Position numbers and translations under genes: made by a program | Assembly: GCA_030448225.1 (NCBI GenBank) | Contig: JAUJNJ010000078.1 | Location: 1 to 24,492 of the forward strand | Reading direction: 5' to 3' | Length of the DNA: 24,492 nt | Source of the DNA: Phycisphaerae bacterium | GTDB lineage: Bacteria > Planctomycetota > Phycisphaerae > Tepidisphaerales > Tepidisphaeraceae | Part shown: positions 1 through 7,163 of the stretch, piece by piece | Layout: each line of letters opens with the position of its first letter | How positions within the stretch are numbered: the stretch's first letter is position 1 | The notes under the pieces: generated by a model | Databases searched by the model: none | What the model was told of the DNA's origin: nothing | What the model saw: the letters and a program-made list of their open reading frames with translations, nothing else

Positions 1-536
1 ATGTAGCGGCACATCGGGTCGAGGAAGTCCATGCTCATGAGCGTCTGGCGGACGTCGTAGCAGGCGTTGGGCTGCTTGAAGGGCACCGGCGCCAGCGGCG
101 CGTAACGCCCGTGCGCGTCCTTCCGCAGGACGTAAAACTCCGGCTCCACGCCGAGCGCGAACGTGTACCCCATCGCCCGCGCTTGCCTCAGCGCGTTGCG
201 CAGGATCACGCGGCTCGCTCCGCCGTAGGGCTGGCCGTGGTGTGTCAGGTCTGCGCTGAACCAGGCGTAGCGGCCGTCCCACGGGCAGATGATGCACGAG
301 TCGAGGTCCGGCACCGTCTGGCACTCGTCCTCCTGCGGGCCGACGAGGCCCATCCCCTCGCACTCGCCGCCGGCGCACATCTCCTCGAACTTCGCGATCG
401 GCACGACCTTCGCCTTCGGAATGCCGTGGACGTCGACGTAGGCGGCGAAGCAGTACTGAACGCCCTTGGCTTGCAAGTCGCGCTTCATCTGCGCAACGCG
501 GGGCGCGTCGACGGTGTCGGGTTCGTGACGGTCCAT
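1..536 (-). CDS. Glutamine synthetase family protein (type III/GlnT-like), partial
   Basis: The first 178 codons of a - strand gene are present; the C-terminal part lies beyond the left edge. Translation from the ATG at 536 gives an N-terminal beta-grasp region with AAYVDVHGIPKAKVVP, matching the D-x-HG-x-x-(K/R)-x-K pattern of glutamine synthetases. It is followed by GVEPEFYVL, the E-x-E metal-binding strand that opens the catalytic domain. The family ligates ammonia or an amine to glutamate using ATP in the cytoplasm. The sequence looks closer to the GlnT/gamma-glutamylamide synthetase branch than to ordinary GlnA, but the diagnostic C-terminal half is missing. It lies 66 bp downstream of the creatininase-family gene on the same strand, so the two are probably co-transcribed, divergently from the carboxylase operon. 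It could capture the ammonia released by that pathway (inference). Confidence 0.85.
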   Translation of the reverse strand, partial: MDRHEPDTVDAPRVAQMKRDLQAKGVQYCFAAYVDVHGIPKAKVVPIAKFEEMCAGGECEGMGLVGPQEDECQTVPDLDSCIICPWDGRYAWFSADLTHHGQPYGGASRVILRNALRQARAMGYTFALGVEPEFYVLRKDAHGRYAPLAPVPFKQPNACYDVRQTLMSMDFLDPMCRY

Positions 537-602
537 GGGGAGTGCAACCTCGAAGGAAGAACGGACGTCAGTCGCAGGGTCCGGGGAAAGAGCCGTGATC
601 TG

Positions 603-1403
603 CTATCGAGACCACGGAAGCGGCGGCGTTTCCTGCTTGGCGGCTTCGACGATGCCGGCGAGCGCGTCGCCGATCTCGAAGAACAATTTGCGGCCGTCCT
701 CCGGCGTCGCGAGGCTCGGCCTGCCCGTGAGGCCGTTGGTGCTCGTCTGGGGCACCACGTAGGTGAACACTTTGCCGCCGGTGCGGTCGGGGTCGTCCTC
801 GACCCCGTCCCGGCGGACGCTGTCGGGGTCGAGGAACATCACCAACGCCGTCTCGGCGCGGTTCGCGTGGAAATCGGCGCCGTCGTCGTTGAACTGCCGC
901 CAAACGCCCGGCGTGATCTCGAACGTGTTCCGCAGGCCGATGCTGAACCGGCCGGCCTGCTCGAAGCGGATGCGGTCGATCGCGCAGCGGAGCGCGGACG
1001 TGTTGCCCCAGTGCGAGTTGACGAGCAGCAACCGTTCGAACCCGGTGCGGATCAGGAAGTCCGCGACGTCGCGCACGACGAGCGACAGCGTCTCGGGCAT
1101 CAGCGAGAGCGTGCCCGGCCAGCGGTCGGTGTGGCCGAGCGAGCAGCCGATCGTGAGCGTCGGCAGCACGGGCACACCGGCCCTCGCCGACGCGTAAAGG
1201 CAGAACGCGGTGGCGAAGACCGAGTCGACGTTCACCGGCAGGTGCGGGCCGTGCTGCTCGGTGGCGCCGATCGGCAGTAAAATCGTGCGACCGCCGCCGT
1301 CGCGGTGCTGCTCGATCTCGGGCCAACTCATCGCGTCCCACGCGACCGGCGGCCGCCCCGCGAGCGACGTGACGAGTCGGTTCAGGTCCGGCCGTGTTAC
1401 CAT
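603..1403 (-). CDS. Creatininase-family metal-dependent amidohydrolase
   Basis: The product has 266 residues, the usual length of creatininase/creatinine amidohydrolase family enzymes. It shows the metal-site motif LLPIGATEQHGPHLPVNVD (E49, H51, D60), the substrate-loop region GHTDRWPGTLSL, VNSHWGN with H131 (family form NGHGGN), and FHANRAETALVMFLDP with H179 and E184. These carry the family's metal ligands, so it should be an active hydrolase of a cyclic or linear amide. The family includes creatininase, formamide and F420/mycofactocin-pathway hydrolases, so the substrate cannot be read from sequence alone. The ATG at 1403 has GAGGA 9 nt upstream, which supports this start. Its location, divergent to a urea/guanidine carboxylase operon and upstream of a glutamine-synthetase-family gene, suggests a role in using a guanidine- or urea-like nitrogen compound (inference). 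Confidence 0.88.
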   Translation of the reverse strand: MVTRPDLNRLVTSLAGRPPVAWDAMSWPEIEQHRDGGGRTILLPIGATEQHGPHLPVNVDSVFATAFCLYASARAGVPVLPTLTIGCSLGHTDRWPGTLSLMPETLSLVVRDVADFLIRTGFERLLLVNSHWGNTSALRCAIDRIRFEQAGRFSIGLRNTFEITPGVWRQFNDDGADFHANRAETALVMFLDPDSVRRDGVEDDPDRTGGKVFTYVVPQTSTNGLTGRPSLATPEDGRKLFFEIGDALAGIVEAAKQETPPLPWSR

Positions 1404-1948
1404 TCGCGCGATTCCTCACACCCCCGGCGACGGCTCGGCCGCAGCAACGCTCGTGCCGCCGGGGCTCGCCACGGCCCACGGGCCGCTCACGCGTCAACGA
1501 TGGGACTCGACTTGCCGCCGTCGCCGCCGCGACTGCCTTGCGAGGCCGCACCGAACGCCGTGCTGCGCGCGGAGTGCGCACGAGGCGCCGGCGGCGCGAC
1601 TAGGGACGCGCCAGCGCCGGGCCCGCGGAAACGCCGCGGTTTTCGGCCGTTCGCGCCGCGGCGAGTGTTACGGATTCGTCGCGGCATCATACTTGCTCTG
1701 CCTCGGGCGACAGGTTGATCCCGCCGCACGGCGTAGGGACGAGCGGGGCCGAAGCGCGGCCCGACGCGGTCCCGAGTTTCGGCTTCGGCCGTCCGATCAA
1801 CAATGCATCACGAACGATCCGGTGACGTGGACGGCCGTCGCGCCGCGGGCTCGACCGCCGTCGATCTGCACCGATCGACCGGGCGCGGGCCTCGCGGCGG
1901 AATGCCGGTCGCCGGACCTCTCTTCATCCACCTCCAGGAGCGACCCTC
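1404..1948. promoter_or_regulatory. Divergent intergenic control region between creatininase and importer genes
   Basis: This 545-bp gene-free stretch separates the start of the - strand creatininase gene from the + strand importer gene, so it must hold both promoters. Visible elements are a perfect 9-bp inverted repeat, GGCCGAAGC at 1747-1755 and GCTTCGGCC at 1782-1790 with a 26-nt loop, and a TATGAT hexamer on the - strand at 1686-1691 that could be a -10 box. AGGAG lies 8 nt before the ATG at 1949. I looked for the guanidine-I (ykkC) aptamer and did not find its conserved blocks. Short frames reading through here have no protein-like features. Confidence 0.5.
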
Positions 1949-3004
1949 ATGCGCGGTTTCCTCTGCGCTCTGCTCTCGATCTGCTTCCTCGCCGTCGCGT
2001 CGTGTGACGACGCGTCGAGTTCCTCGGAGTCGTCGTCTCCGACGACGACGGCGTCCACCGGCCCCGCCATGTCCGGCGGCGGCGACGGGCCGCTGCGCAT
2101 CGGCTACAGCGACTGGCCCGGCTGGGTGGCGTGGGAGGTCGCGGTGCAGAAGGGGTTCTTCCAGGAGGCGGGCGTCGACGTGAAGTTCGAGTGGTTCGAG
2201 TACGGGCCGAGCATGGAGGCGTTCAGCGCCAACAAGATCGACGCCGTCACCGTCACCAACGGCGACGCGATGGTCACCGGCGCCAGCGGCCGCCCGTCGA
2301 CGGCGGTCGTGCTGACCGACTACTCGAACGGCAACGACATGATCGTCGGCAAGCCCGGGATCAACAGCCTGAAGGACCTGAAGGGGAAGAAGGTCGGCCT
2401 CGAGCTGAACTTCGTCGAGCACCTGCTGCTGCTGAAGGGCCTGGAGGCCGGCGGGATGAGCGAGGCGGACGTGCAGATCGTGAACGTGCCCACGAACGAG
2501 ACGCCGCAGGCGCTGTCGTCGGGCGGCGTCGACGCGATCGGCGCGTGGTACCCGATCGCAGGGCAGGCGCTGAAGCAGGTCGCCGGCAGCAAGCCGCTCT
2601 ACACCAGCGCCGACGTCAAGGGCCTGATCTACGACGCGCTGTTTGTCGGCCGCGAGAGCCTCTCGCAACGGCGGGCGGACTGGCAGAAGGTGGTGGGCGT
2701 CTGGTTCAAGACCGTCGCGTTCATCAACGACCCGGCAACCCGCGAGGAGGCGATCAAGATCATGGCGGCCCGGGTGAACATCCCGCCGGAGGAGTACGCC
2801 AAGAGCCTGGGCGGCACGTTCCTGCTCGATCTAAAAGGCAACCAAGCCGCCCTGAAGCCGGGCGACGGACTCGACTCGGTCTACGGGTCGAGCAAGGTCG
2901 TCGACGCGTTCAACGTGAAGTCGAAGGTGTACGACAAGCCGCAGGACGTGGCCAGCTACTTCGACCCGAGCCTCGTCGAGGAAGCGGCGAAGGCGATGAA
3001 GTAA
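1949..3004 (+). CDS. NitT/TauT-type ABC substrate-binding lipoprotein (urea/guanidine carboxylase region)
   Basis: The product has 351 residues and is the binding protein of the importer encoded by this and the next two genes. Residues 1-19 form a lipoprotein signal ending in the lipobox VASC, so Cys19 should be lipidated and the protein anchored on the outside of the membrane. A low-complexity Ser/Thr linker follows (about residues 23-45). The mature domain starts near [24 protein letters not shown], typical of the NMT1/THI5-like, nitrate/taurine-type binding fold. [19 protein letters not shown] and [15 protein letters not shown] are further family-like stretches. The ligand is inferred from context: the downstream carboxylase and DUF1989 genes point to guanidine, urea or a related small nitrogen compound. 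AGGAG 8 nt upstream supports the ATG. It is the first gene of the operon. Confidence 0.87.
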   Translation: MRGFLCALLSICFLAVASCDDASSSSESSSPTTTASTGPAMSGGGDGPLRIGYSDWPGWVAWEVAVQKGFFQEAGVDVKFEWFEYGPSMEAFSANKIDAVTVTNGDAMVTGASGRPSTAVVLTDYSNGNDMIVGKPGINSLKDLKGKKVGLELNFVEHLLLLKGLEAGGMSEADVQIVNVPTNETPQALSSGGVDAIGAWYPIAGQALKQVAGSKPLYTSADVKGLIYDALFVGRESLSQRRADWQKVVGVWFKTVAFINDPATREEAIKIMAARVNIPPEEYAKSLGGTFLLDLKGNQAALKPGDGLDSVYGSSKVVDAFNVKSKVYDKPQDVASYFDPSLVEEAAKAMK

Positions 3005-3006
3005 TC

Positions 3007-3153
3007 AAAGGCGGAAGGCTGAAGGCGGAAGGATGAATCAGGAGTCCGCGAATCCGCAACGGGTAGCTGGCAGAGGCGGGCACGAAGCGGGTGCAGTTGC
3101 AGTGTGGATGTAGCCTTCATCCTTCATCCTTCATCCTTCCGCCTTCATCCTTT
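3007..3153. repeat. Mirrored intergenic repeat (GAAGGCGGAAGGATGAA family)
   Basis: A purine-rich arm begins 3 bp after the binding-protein stop (3007-3037), and a pyrimidine-rich arm ends 8 bp before the permease ATG (3114-3153). A 17-bp core, GAAGGCGGAAGGATGAA at 3021-3037, is matched perfectly in inverse orientation at 3130-3146. Both arms are made of 7- to 8-bp tandem units (GAAGGAT / GGCGGAA). The sequence between the arms (3038-3113) shows no gene. Confidence 0.85.
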
Positions 3154-3160
3154 GACGCCC

Positions 3161-4315
3161 ATGCACGCCCGCTCTTCCTGGTTCGCGATCCGCCACCCGC
3201 TCTCGCCGCGACGCGCGGCCGTGGCGCAGGTGGGGGCGTTCGTGCTGCCGCTGGCGGTCTGGTGCGTCGTCAGCTACGTGCCGTTCGTCTGGCACCCGAT
3301 GGTGAAGGTGACCGACCCCGGCGGCTCGGCCTTCCTGCGGCGCGACATGCTGCTGGAGCGCGCGGACTTCCGGAAGGAGAACGACTCGCTCCGCCGGGGC
3401 GGGCGGCCGGCGGCGAGCGGGGTCGGGGCGAACCCGATCTTCCTGCCCGCCCCGCACGAGGTCGGCCGCGCGATCTACACCGCCTTCAAGACGCCGCCGC
3501 TGCGCAACGGGGACCCGTGGCTCCACGAGAGCCTGCTGCACAGCATTCGGATCATCGCCTGGGGCTTCCTGACCGCCGCGGCGATCGGCGTGCCGCTGGG
3601 GATCCTGTGCGGGACGTTCGACCTGTTCTCGAAGCTCGTCGAGCCGTTCGTCGACTTCATCCGGTACATGCCGGCCCCGGCGTTCGGGGCGCTGATGGTC
3701 GCGGTGCTGTCGATCAACGACGGGCCGAAGATCGCGATCATCTTCATCGGCACGTTCTTCCAGATGGTCCTCGTCGTCGCCAACACGACGCGCACGCTCG
3801 ACGTGGCACTGCTCGAGGCGGCCCAGACGCTCGGCGCGAGCAACAAGCGGCTGCTGACGCGGGTGATCCTGCCCGGCGTGCTGCCGGGCCTCTACACCGA
3901 CATGCGCATCCTGCTCGGGTGGGCCTGGACGTACCTGATCGTCGCGGAACTGATCGGCGCGGCGTCGGGGATCAGCTACTTCATCAACCAGCAGGGCAAG
4001 TACCGCAACTATGCCAACGTGTACGCGGGCATCATCCTGATCGGCGTGGTCGGCCTCGCCACCGACCAGGTGCTGGCGCTGCTCGGCCGCGGGCTGTTCC
4101 CGTGGCAGCCGGGCGCGCGGGCGGGGATGGTGGGCGGGTGGATGAACGTGGTCTTTGCGATCCCGTCGCGGGTGTGGGCGTCGGCCCGGGCCGGCCGCGG
4201 GGCGAGGGTTGCCGGTGACGCGAGAACTGCAACAGCCGCCGACCGCGGGGACGACGTCGACGTGGTCGTCGTGGACGGCGTCGGACTACAGGGCGCAGTC
4301 CCCCGAGATCGCTGA
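3161..4315 (+). CDS. ABC transporter permease, BPD_transp_1 type (urea/guanidine carboxylase region)
   Basis: The product has 384 residues and is the inner-membrane permease of the importer. A transmembrane segment near residues 21-44 is followed by a roughly 80-residue loop, then a five- to six-helix core starting near residue 127 ([20 protein letters not shown]). The EAA loop that docks the ATPase is clear: [20 protein letters not shown], from E219. The start is set at ATG 3161 (MHARSSWF). An upstream GTG in the same frame would translate the repeat arm as nonsense-like sequence (ILHPSSFRLHP), so it was rejected. No Shine-Dalgarno site is evident. The C-terminus runs on as an Arg/Ala/Asp-rich tail and overlaps the ATPase gene by 101 bp. 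Either the overlap is real or a frame error hides an earlier stop. It is larger than usual NitT/TauT permeases but fits the carboxylase-associated type. Confidence 0.87.
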   Translation: MHARSSWFAIRHPLSPRRAAVAQVGAFVLPLAVWCVVSYVPFVWHPMVKVTDPGGSAFLRRDMLLERADFRKENDSLRRGGRPAASGVGANPIFLPAPHEVGRAIYTAFKTPPLRNGDPWLHESLLHSIRIIAWGFLTAAAIGVPLGILCGTFDLFSKLVEPFVDFIRYMPAPAFGALMVAVLSINDGPKIAIIFIGTFFQMVLVVANTTRTLDVALLEAAQTLGASNKRLLTRVILPGVLPGLYTDMRILLGWAWTYLIVAELIGAASGISYFINQQGKYRNYANVYAGIILIGVVGLATDQVLALLGRGLFPWQPGARAGMVGGWMNVVFAIPSRVWASARAGRGARVAGDARTATAADRGDDVDVVVVDGVGLQGAVPRDR

Positions 4316-5153
4316 TCGCTTCCGCCGGATCTACCAGCGGCCGGTCGTGCTGGACGTGCAGGGGCTGCACAAGCGGTTTCCCGCGCGCGGCGGCGGCGAG
4401 GTCGAGGCCCTGCGCGACGTCAGCTTCCGCGTGCACCGCCGCGAGTTCATCTGCGTGATCGGCGGCAGCGGGTGCGGCAAGAGCACGCTGATCCGCATCC
4501 TCGCCGGCCTCGACTTCCCGACCGACGGCCGCGTGCTCGTCGACGGCCGCGAGCCGCGCGGGCCCGGCCCCGACCGGGGGATGGTCTTCCAGGGGTACAC
4601 GCTCTTCCCGTGGCTCACCGTCCGGCGGAACGTGATGTTCGGCCTGGAGATGAAGGGCGCCGGCCGCACCAAGGCCGAGCAGGACGCGCGATTCTGGATC
4701 GAGATGGTCGGGCTGACGAAGTTCATCGACGCGTACCCGCACCAGTTGTCCGGCGGCATGAAGCAGCGCGTCGCGATCGCCCGGGCGCTGGCGAACCAGC
4801 CGCGGGTCCTGCTGATGGACGAGCCGTTCGGCGCGCAGACGCGGTGCCAGATGCAGGCGTATTTGCAGCAGATCTGGATGAACGTCGACGTGACGGTCCT
4901 GTTCATCACGCACGACCTCGACGAGGCAATCCTGCTGGCCGACCGAATCGTGGTCCTCGCGCCGCACCCGGGCCGGATCGCGGAGGTGATCGAGGTGCCG
5001 CTCCCGCAGCCGCGGTCGGGCGAGATGTTCCTCGACCCCCGGTTCGTCGCGACGCGCAAGCGGCTCGACGACCTGATCCACCCGAAGGCGCCCGGCGCGA
5101 CCGAGCGACTGCCGCTCACGCGCATGACGATGGCCGGCGACGACGTGTTTTGA
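4215..5153 (+). CDS. ABC transporter ATPase, NitT/TauT type (urea/guanidine carboxylase region), D-loop altered
   Basis: The product has 312 residues and would energise the importer. It carries Walker [10 protein letters not shown] (83-91), a Q-loop in [10 protein letters not shown], the signature LSGGMKQR (178-185), Walker B VLLMDEP (D202, E203) and the H-loop ITHD (H233). GTG 4215 is chosen because GAGGG lies 6 nt upstream and the resulting N-terminus (VTRELQQPP...[13 protein letters not shown]) leads smoothly into the nucleotide-binding domain. The gene overlaps the permease by 101 bp. One oddity: after Walker B the protein reads DEPFGAQTR, where the family has DEPFGALDAQTR. Three residues including the D-loop aspartate are missing at 4835/4836, an in-frame gap of 9 bp between GCG triplets. 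The D-loop is normally needed for cross-dimer ATP hydrolysis, so activity may be impaired or the base calls wrong. Confidence 0.87.
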   Translation: MTRELQQPPTAGTTSTWSSWTASDYRAQSPEIADRFRRIYQRPVVLDVQGLHKRFPARGGGEVEALRDVSFRVHRREFICVIGGSGCGKSTLIRILAGLDFPTDGRVLVDGREPRGPGPDRGMVFQGYTLFPWLTVRRNVMFGLEMKGAGRTKAEQDARFWIEMVGLTKFIDAYPHQLSGGMKQRVAIARALANQPRVLLMDEPFGAQTRCQMQAYLQQIWMNVDVTVLFITHDLDEAILLADRIVVLAPHPGRIAEVIEVPLPQPRSGEMFLDPRFVATRKRLDDLIHPKAPGATERLPLTRMTMAGDDVF

Positions 5154-5325
5154 GTCGGCCGCGCGGCCCGCGGAGACGGGTCGGAAGAGAGGCAACGGCG
5201 GATCACGCGAATCACGGACGCAGGGATCATGCGGAGCCGGCCGGCCTCGCGCGAACTCCCGATCTGTGAACCCGCGATGCCAGTGGATGATGCTCTCCAT
5301 CCCCTGGACCCAGCACGGAGGACGT

Positions 5326-6153
5326 TTGGCGACCGACACCTCAACCCCGCTCAAGGCACGCGAGCACGCCCGCGCGCAGGCCGGCACGACCGTGCGGGCG
5401 ATGCCCACGGTCCCGGCGTCGGCGGCGCGGGACCTGCCGCCGGGCGTTAACGCGCGCGACGTCGTGTGGGACGAGACGATCGACGCAGGCGGCTACGCCT
5501 CGCGCGTGCTGCGGCGCGGCACGCGGCTCCGCCTGACCAACGAGGGCGGCGACGCCTGCGCCAACTTCCTCGCCTACAACGCCGACCAGTCGATCGAACG
5601 TCTCAACGTCGCCGACACGATCAAGGTGCAGTGGAACGGCTACCTCGGCGAGGGCAGCCTCCTCCTGAGCGACATGGGCCGCGTGCTGATGAGCGTCGCG
5701 CGCGACACCTGCGGCAAGCACGACACGTTCTGCGGCGCGTCGAACGAGGCGACCAACGCCCGCAAGTACGGCCGAGGCGAGAACCACGGTCCGCAGCCCA
5801 ACGCGCGCGACCGGTTCATGCTCGCGCTCCTGAAGCACGGCCTGGGCCGCAAGGACATCGGGCCGAACGTGAACTTCTTCAAGCACGTCCGCGTGGAGGT
5901 CGACGGCCGGCTCACCTTCGTCGAGCAAAGCAGCAAGGCCGGCGACGTGGTGGAACTGCGGGCGGAGATGAACGTGCTGGTCATCGTCGCCAACACGCCC
6001 CACGTGCTAGACCCGCGCAAGACCTACACCGCCACCCCCGTCCGCCTCACCGCGTATCGCGGGCCGCCAGTGACGGAGGACGACCCGATCCGCACGGGCA
6101 GCCCCGAAGCGCTGCGGGCGTTCCAGAACGTCGAGGACCACCTTCTCACCTGA
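5326..6153 (+). CDS. DUF1989 urea carboxylase-associated protein (putative carboxyguanidine deiminase subunit, larger paralogue)
   Basis: The product has 275 residues and belongs to the DUF1989 / urea carboxylase-associated family. Recognisable family stretches are REHARAQAG...MPTVPASAARDLP near the N-terminus, ERLNVADTIKVQWNGYLGEG, LLLSDMGRVLMSVARDTCGK, HGLGRKDIGPNVNFFKHV, and VANTPHVLDPRKTYTATPVR near the C-terminus. In guanidine-degrading bacteria the two DUF1989 proteins beside the carboxylase (CgdA/CgdB) deiminate carboxyguanidine to allophanate. I assign this role by family and neighbourhood. A TTG start at 5326 is chosen because GGAGG (5317-5321) precedes it and the N-terminus (MATDTSTPLKAREHARA) matches the family. 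The frame stays open upstream to a GTG at 5266, but those residues look untranslated. The second paralogue is the next gene. Confidence 0.87.
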   Translation: MATDTSTPLKAREHARAQAGTTVRAMPTVPASAARDLPPGVNARDVVWDETIDAGGYASRVLRRGTRLRLTNEGGDACANFLAYNADQSIERLNVADTIKVQWNGYLGEGSLLLSDMGRVLMSVARDTCGKHDTFCGASNEATNARKYGRGENHGPQPNARDRFMLALLKHGLGRKDIGPNVNFFKHVRVEVDGRLTFVEQSSKAGDVVELRAEMNVLVIVANTPHVLDPRKTYTATPVRLTAYRGPPVTEDDPIRTGSPEALRAFQNVEDHLLT

Positions 6154-6304
6154 GAAAGACGAACAAGACGGAGGCACAGAGTGACGGAGGCGTGCCTGAG
6201 CCGCGGCAGTGCCTCCGCGGCGACAAGTTGATATTGACAACGCGGCGTGCCGTGACGCCTCCCCGTCGCTGAGTTGCCCACTGTGCCGCTGTGTCTCCCT
6301 GGGT
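6154..6304. repeat. Degenerate mirrored intergenic repeat with internal hairpin
   Basis: After the stop at 6153 the sequence is purine-rich with units like GACGGAGGCACAGAGTGACGG (6168-6188). Before the next start it is the approximate reverse complement (GTGCCGCTGTGTCTCCC, about 6283-6299). This is a weaker copy of the mirrored repeats at 6985-7147 and 18351-18546. Inside it a hairpin is visible at 6186-6216, with GGAGGC and TGCC pairing to GGCA and GCCTCC. No gene is seen here. Confidence 0.5.
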
Positions 6305-6324
6305 CGATCGAGTTCTCTTCAAAC

Positions 6325-6960
6325 ATGAATCCCGTGATGCCCACCGCCACCGCCGAACTCCCGCCGCTCGCGGGCATGATCGTATACGACTTAATCATCC
6401 CCGCCCGCGCGCCGTGGTCGCACGTCGTGCGGAAGGGGCAGACGCTGCGCATCGTCGACCTCGAGGGGAACCAGGCCGCCGACTGCATCGTCTACAGCCT
6501 CGCAGACCCGACCGAGCGCTACAGCGCGCCGGACACGATGGCCGCGCAGGGGAACATCTTCCTCACGACCGGCACGACGCTGATCAGCAACGAGGGCCGG
6601 CTGATGATGACGATCGTCGCCGACACCTGCGGCCGGCACGACACGATCGGCGGCGCGTGCAGTTGCGAATCGAATACGCTCCGCTACGGCCACCACACGA
6701 AGCACCAGCACGCGTGCGTCGAGAACGTCCTCTACGAGCTAGGCATGCACGGCCTCGGCAAGCGCGATATGACGAGCAACATCAACTGGTTCATGAACGT
6801 CCCGGTCGAGCCGGACGGCAGCCTCGGCATCGTCGACGGCATCAGCGCGCCGGGTAAGCACCTCGACCTCCGCGCGCTGATGGACGTCCGCGTCGTGATC
6901 AGCAACTGCCCCCAGATCAACAACCCCTCAACGGCTTCAACCCGACGCCGGTGCGGGTGA
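6325..6960 (+). CDS. DUF1989 urea carboxylase-associated protein (smaller paralogue), C-terminal frameshift
   Basis: This is the second DUF1989 protein, about 211 residues as read and about 216 if the frame is repaired. Family stretches are YDLIIPARAPWSHVVRKGQT, RIVDLEGNQAADCIVYSL, ERYSAPDTMAAQGNIFL, VVADTCGRHDTIGGACSCES (as IVADTCGRHDTIGG) and VVISNCPQINNP. It probably forms the carboxyguanidine deiminase with the preceding protein. After INNP the open frame ends as STASTRRRCG at 6960. The +1 frame gives NGFNPTPVRVTIAE with a stop at 6972-6974, which is the usual family ending. One base is therefore missing around 6925-6929, where the sequence has CCCC; five Cs would read NPLNGFNPTP. This is a homopolymer error or a real C-terminal frameshift. 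Start ATG 6325 is chosen, with 6337 and 6376 as in-frame alternatives; no Shine-Dalgarno site is seen. Confidence 0.85.
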   Translation: MNPVMPTATAELPPLAGMIVYDLIIPARAPWSHVVRKGQTLRIVDLEGNQAADCIVYSLADPTERYSAPDTMAAQGNIFLTTGTTLISNEGRLMMTIVADTCGRHDTIGGACSCESNTLRYGHHTKHQHACVENVLYELGMHGLGKRDMTSNINWFMNVPVEPDGSLGIVDGISAPGKHLDLRALMDVRVVISNCPQINNPSTASTRRRCG

Positions 6961-6984
6961 CGATCGCGGAGTGAAGAGGTGTCG

Positions 6985-7147
6985 AACCACGAAGACACGA
7001 AGACACGAAGCGGGCGTCCGGATTACGCGGGCGTGCCCGATCGGGCGGTCCGGCGGAAAGGAAAATCAATCATCAATACAACCTGACCTCCGCGCGTCCA
7101 CCGTCCCCTCCGACGGCCCCGCTTCGTGTCTTCGTGCCTTCGTGGTT
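6985..7147. repeat. Mirrored intergenic repeat (CACGAAGA family), near-perfect arms
   Basis: A 30-bp arm at 6985-7014 (AACCACGAAGACACGAAG at its start, CGGG at its end) is repeated as its reverse complement at 7118-7147 with one mismatch. The arm consists of 9-bp tandem units, ACGAAGACA. The left arm starts 10 bp after the repaired stop of the DUF1989 gene, and the right arm ends 16 bp before the carboxylase ATG. The 103 bp between the arms contain no gene. Confidence 0.92.
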
Positions 7148-7163
7148 CAACCCCCCTCGACGC

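Noticed and set aside
1595..1640. CTAGGG at 1600-1605 upstream of the guanidine-type operon, resembling the start of a guanidine-I (ykkC) aptamer
   Set aside because: The following conserved TTCCG and the downstream ACACGG...AAAAGCCCGGGAG block are absent; six matching bases are not evidence.
5157..5168. GGCCGCGCGGCC palindrome after the ATPase stop considered as a terminator
   Set aside because: No T-run follows, the palindrome has no loop, and the downstream DUF1989 gene belongs to the same pathway.
6229..6240. TTGATATTGACA considered as a -35 box of an internal promoter before the second DUF1989 gene
   Set aside because: No -10-like hexamer is found 16-18 bp downstream.
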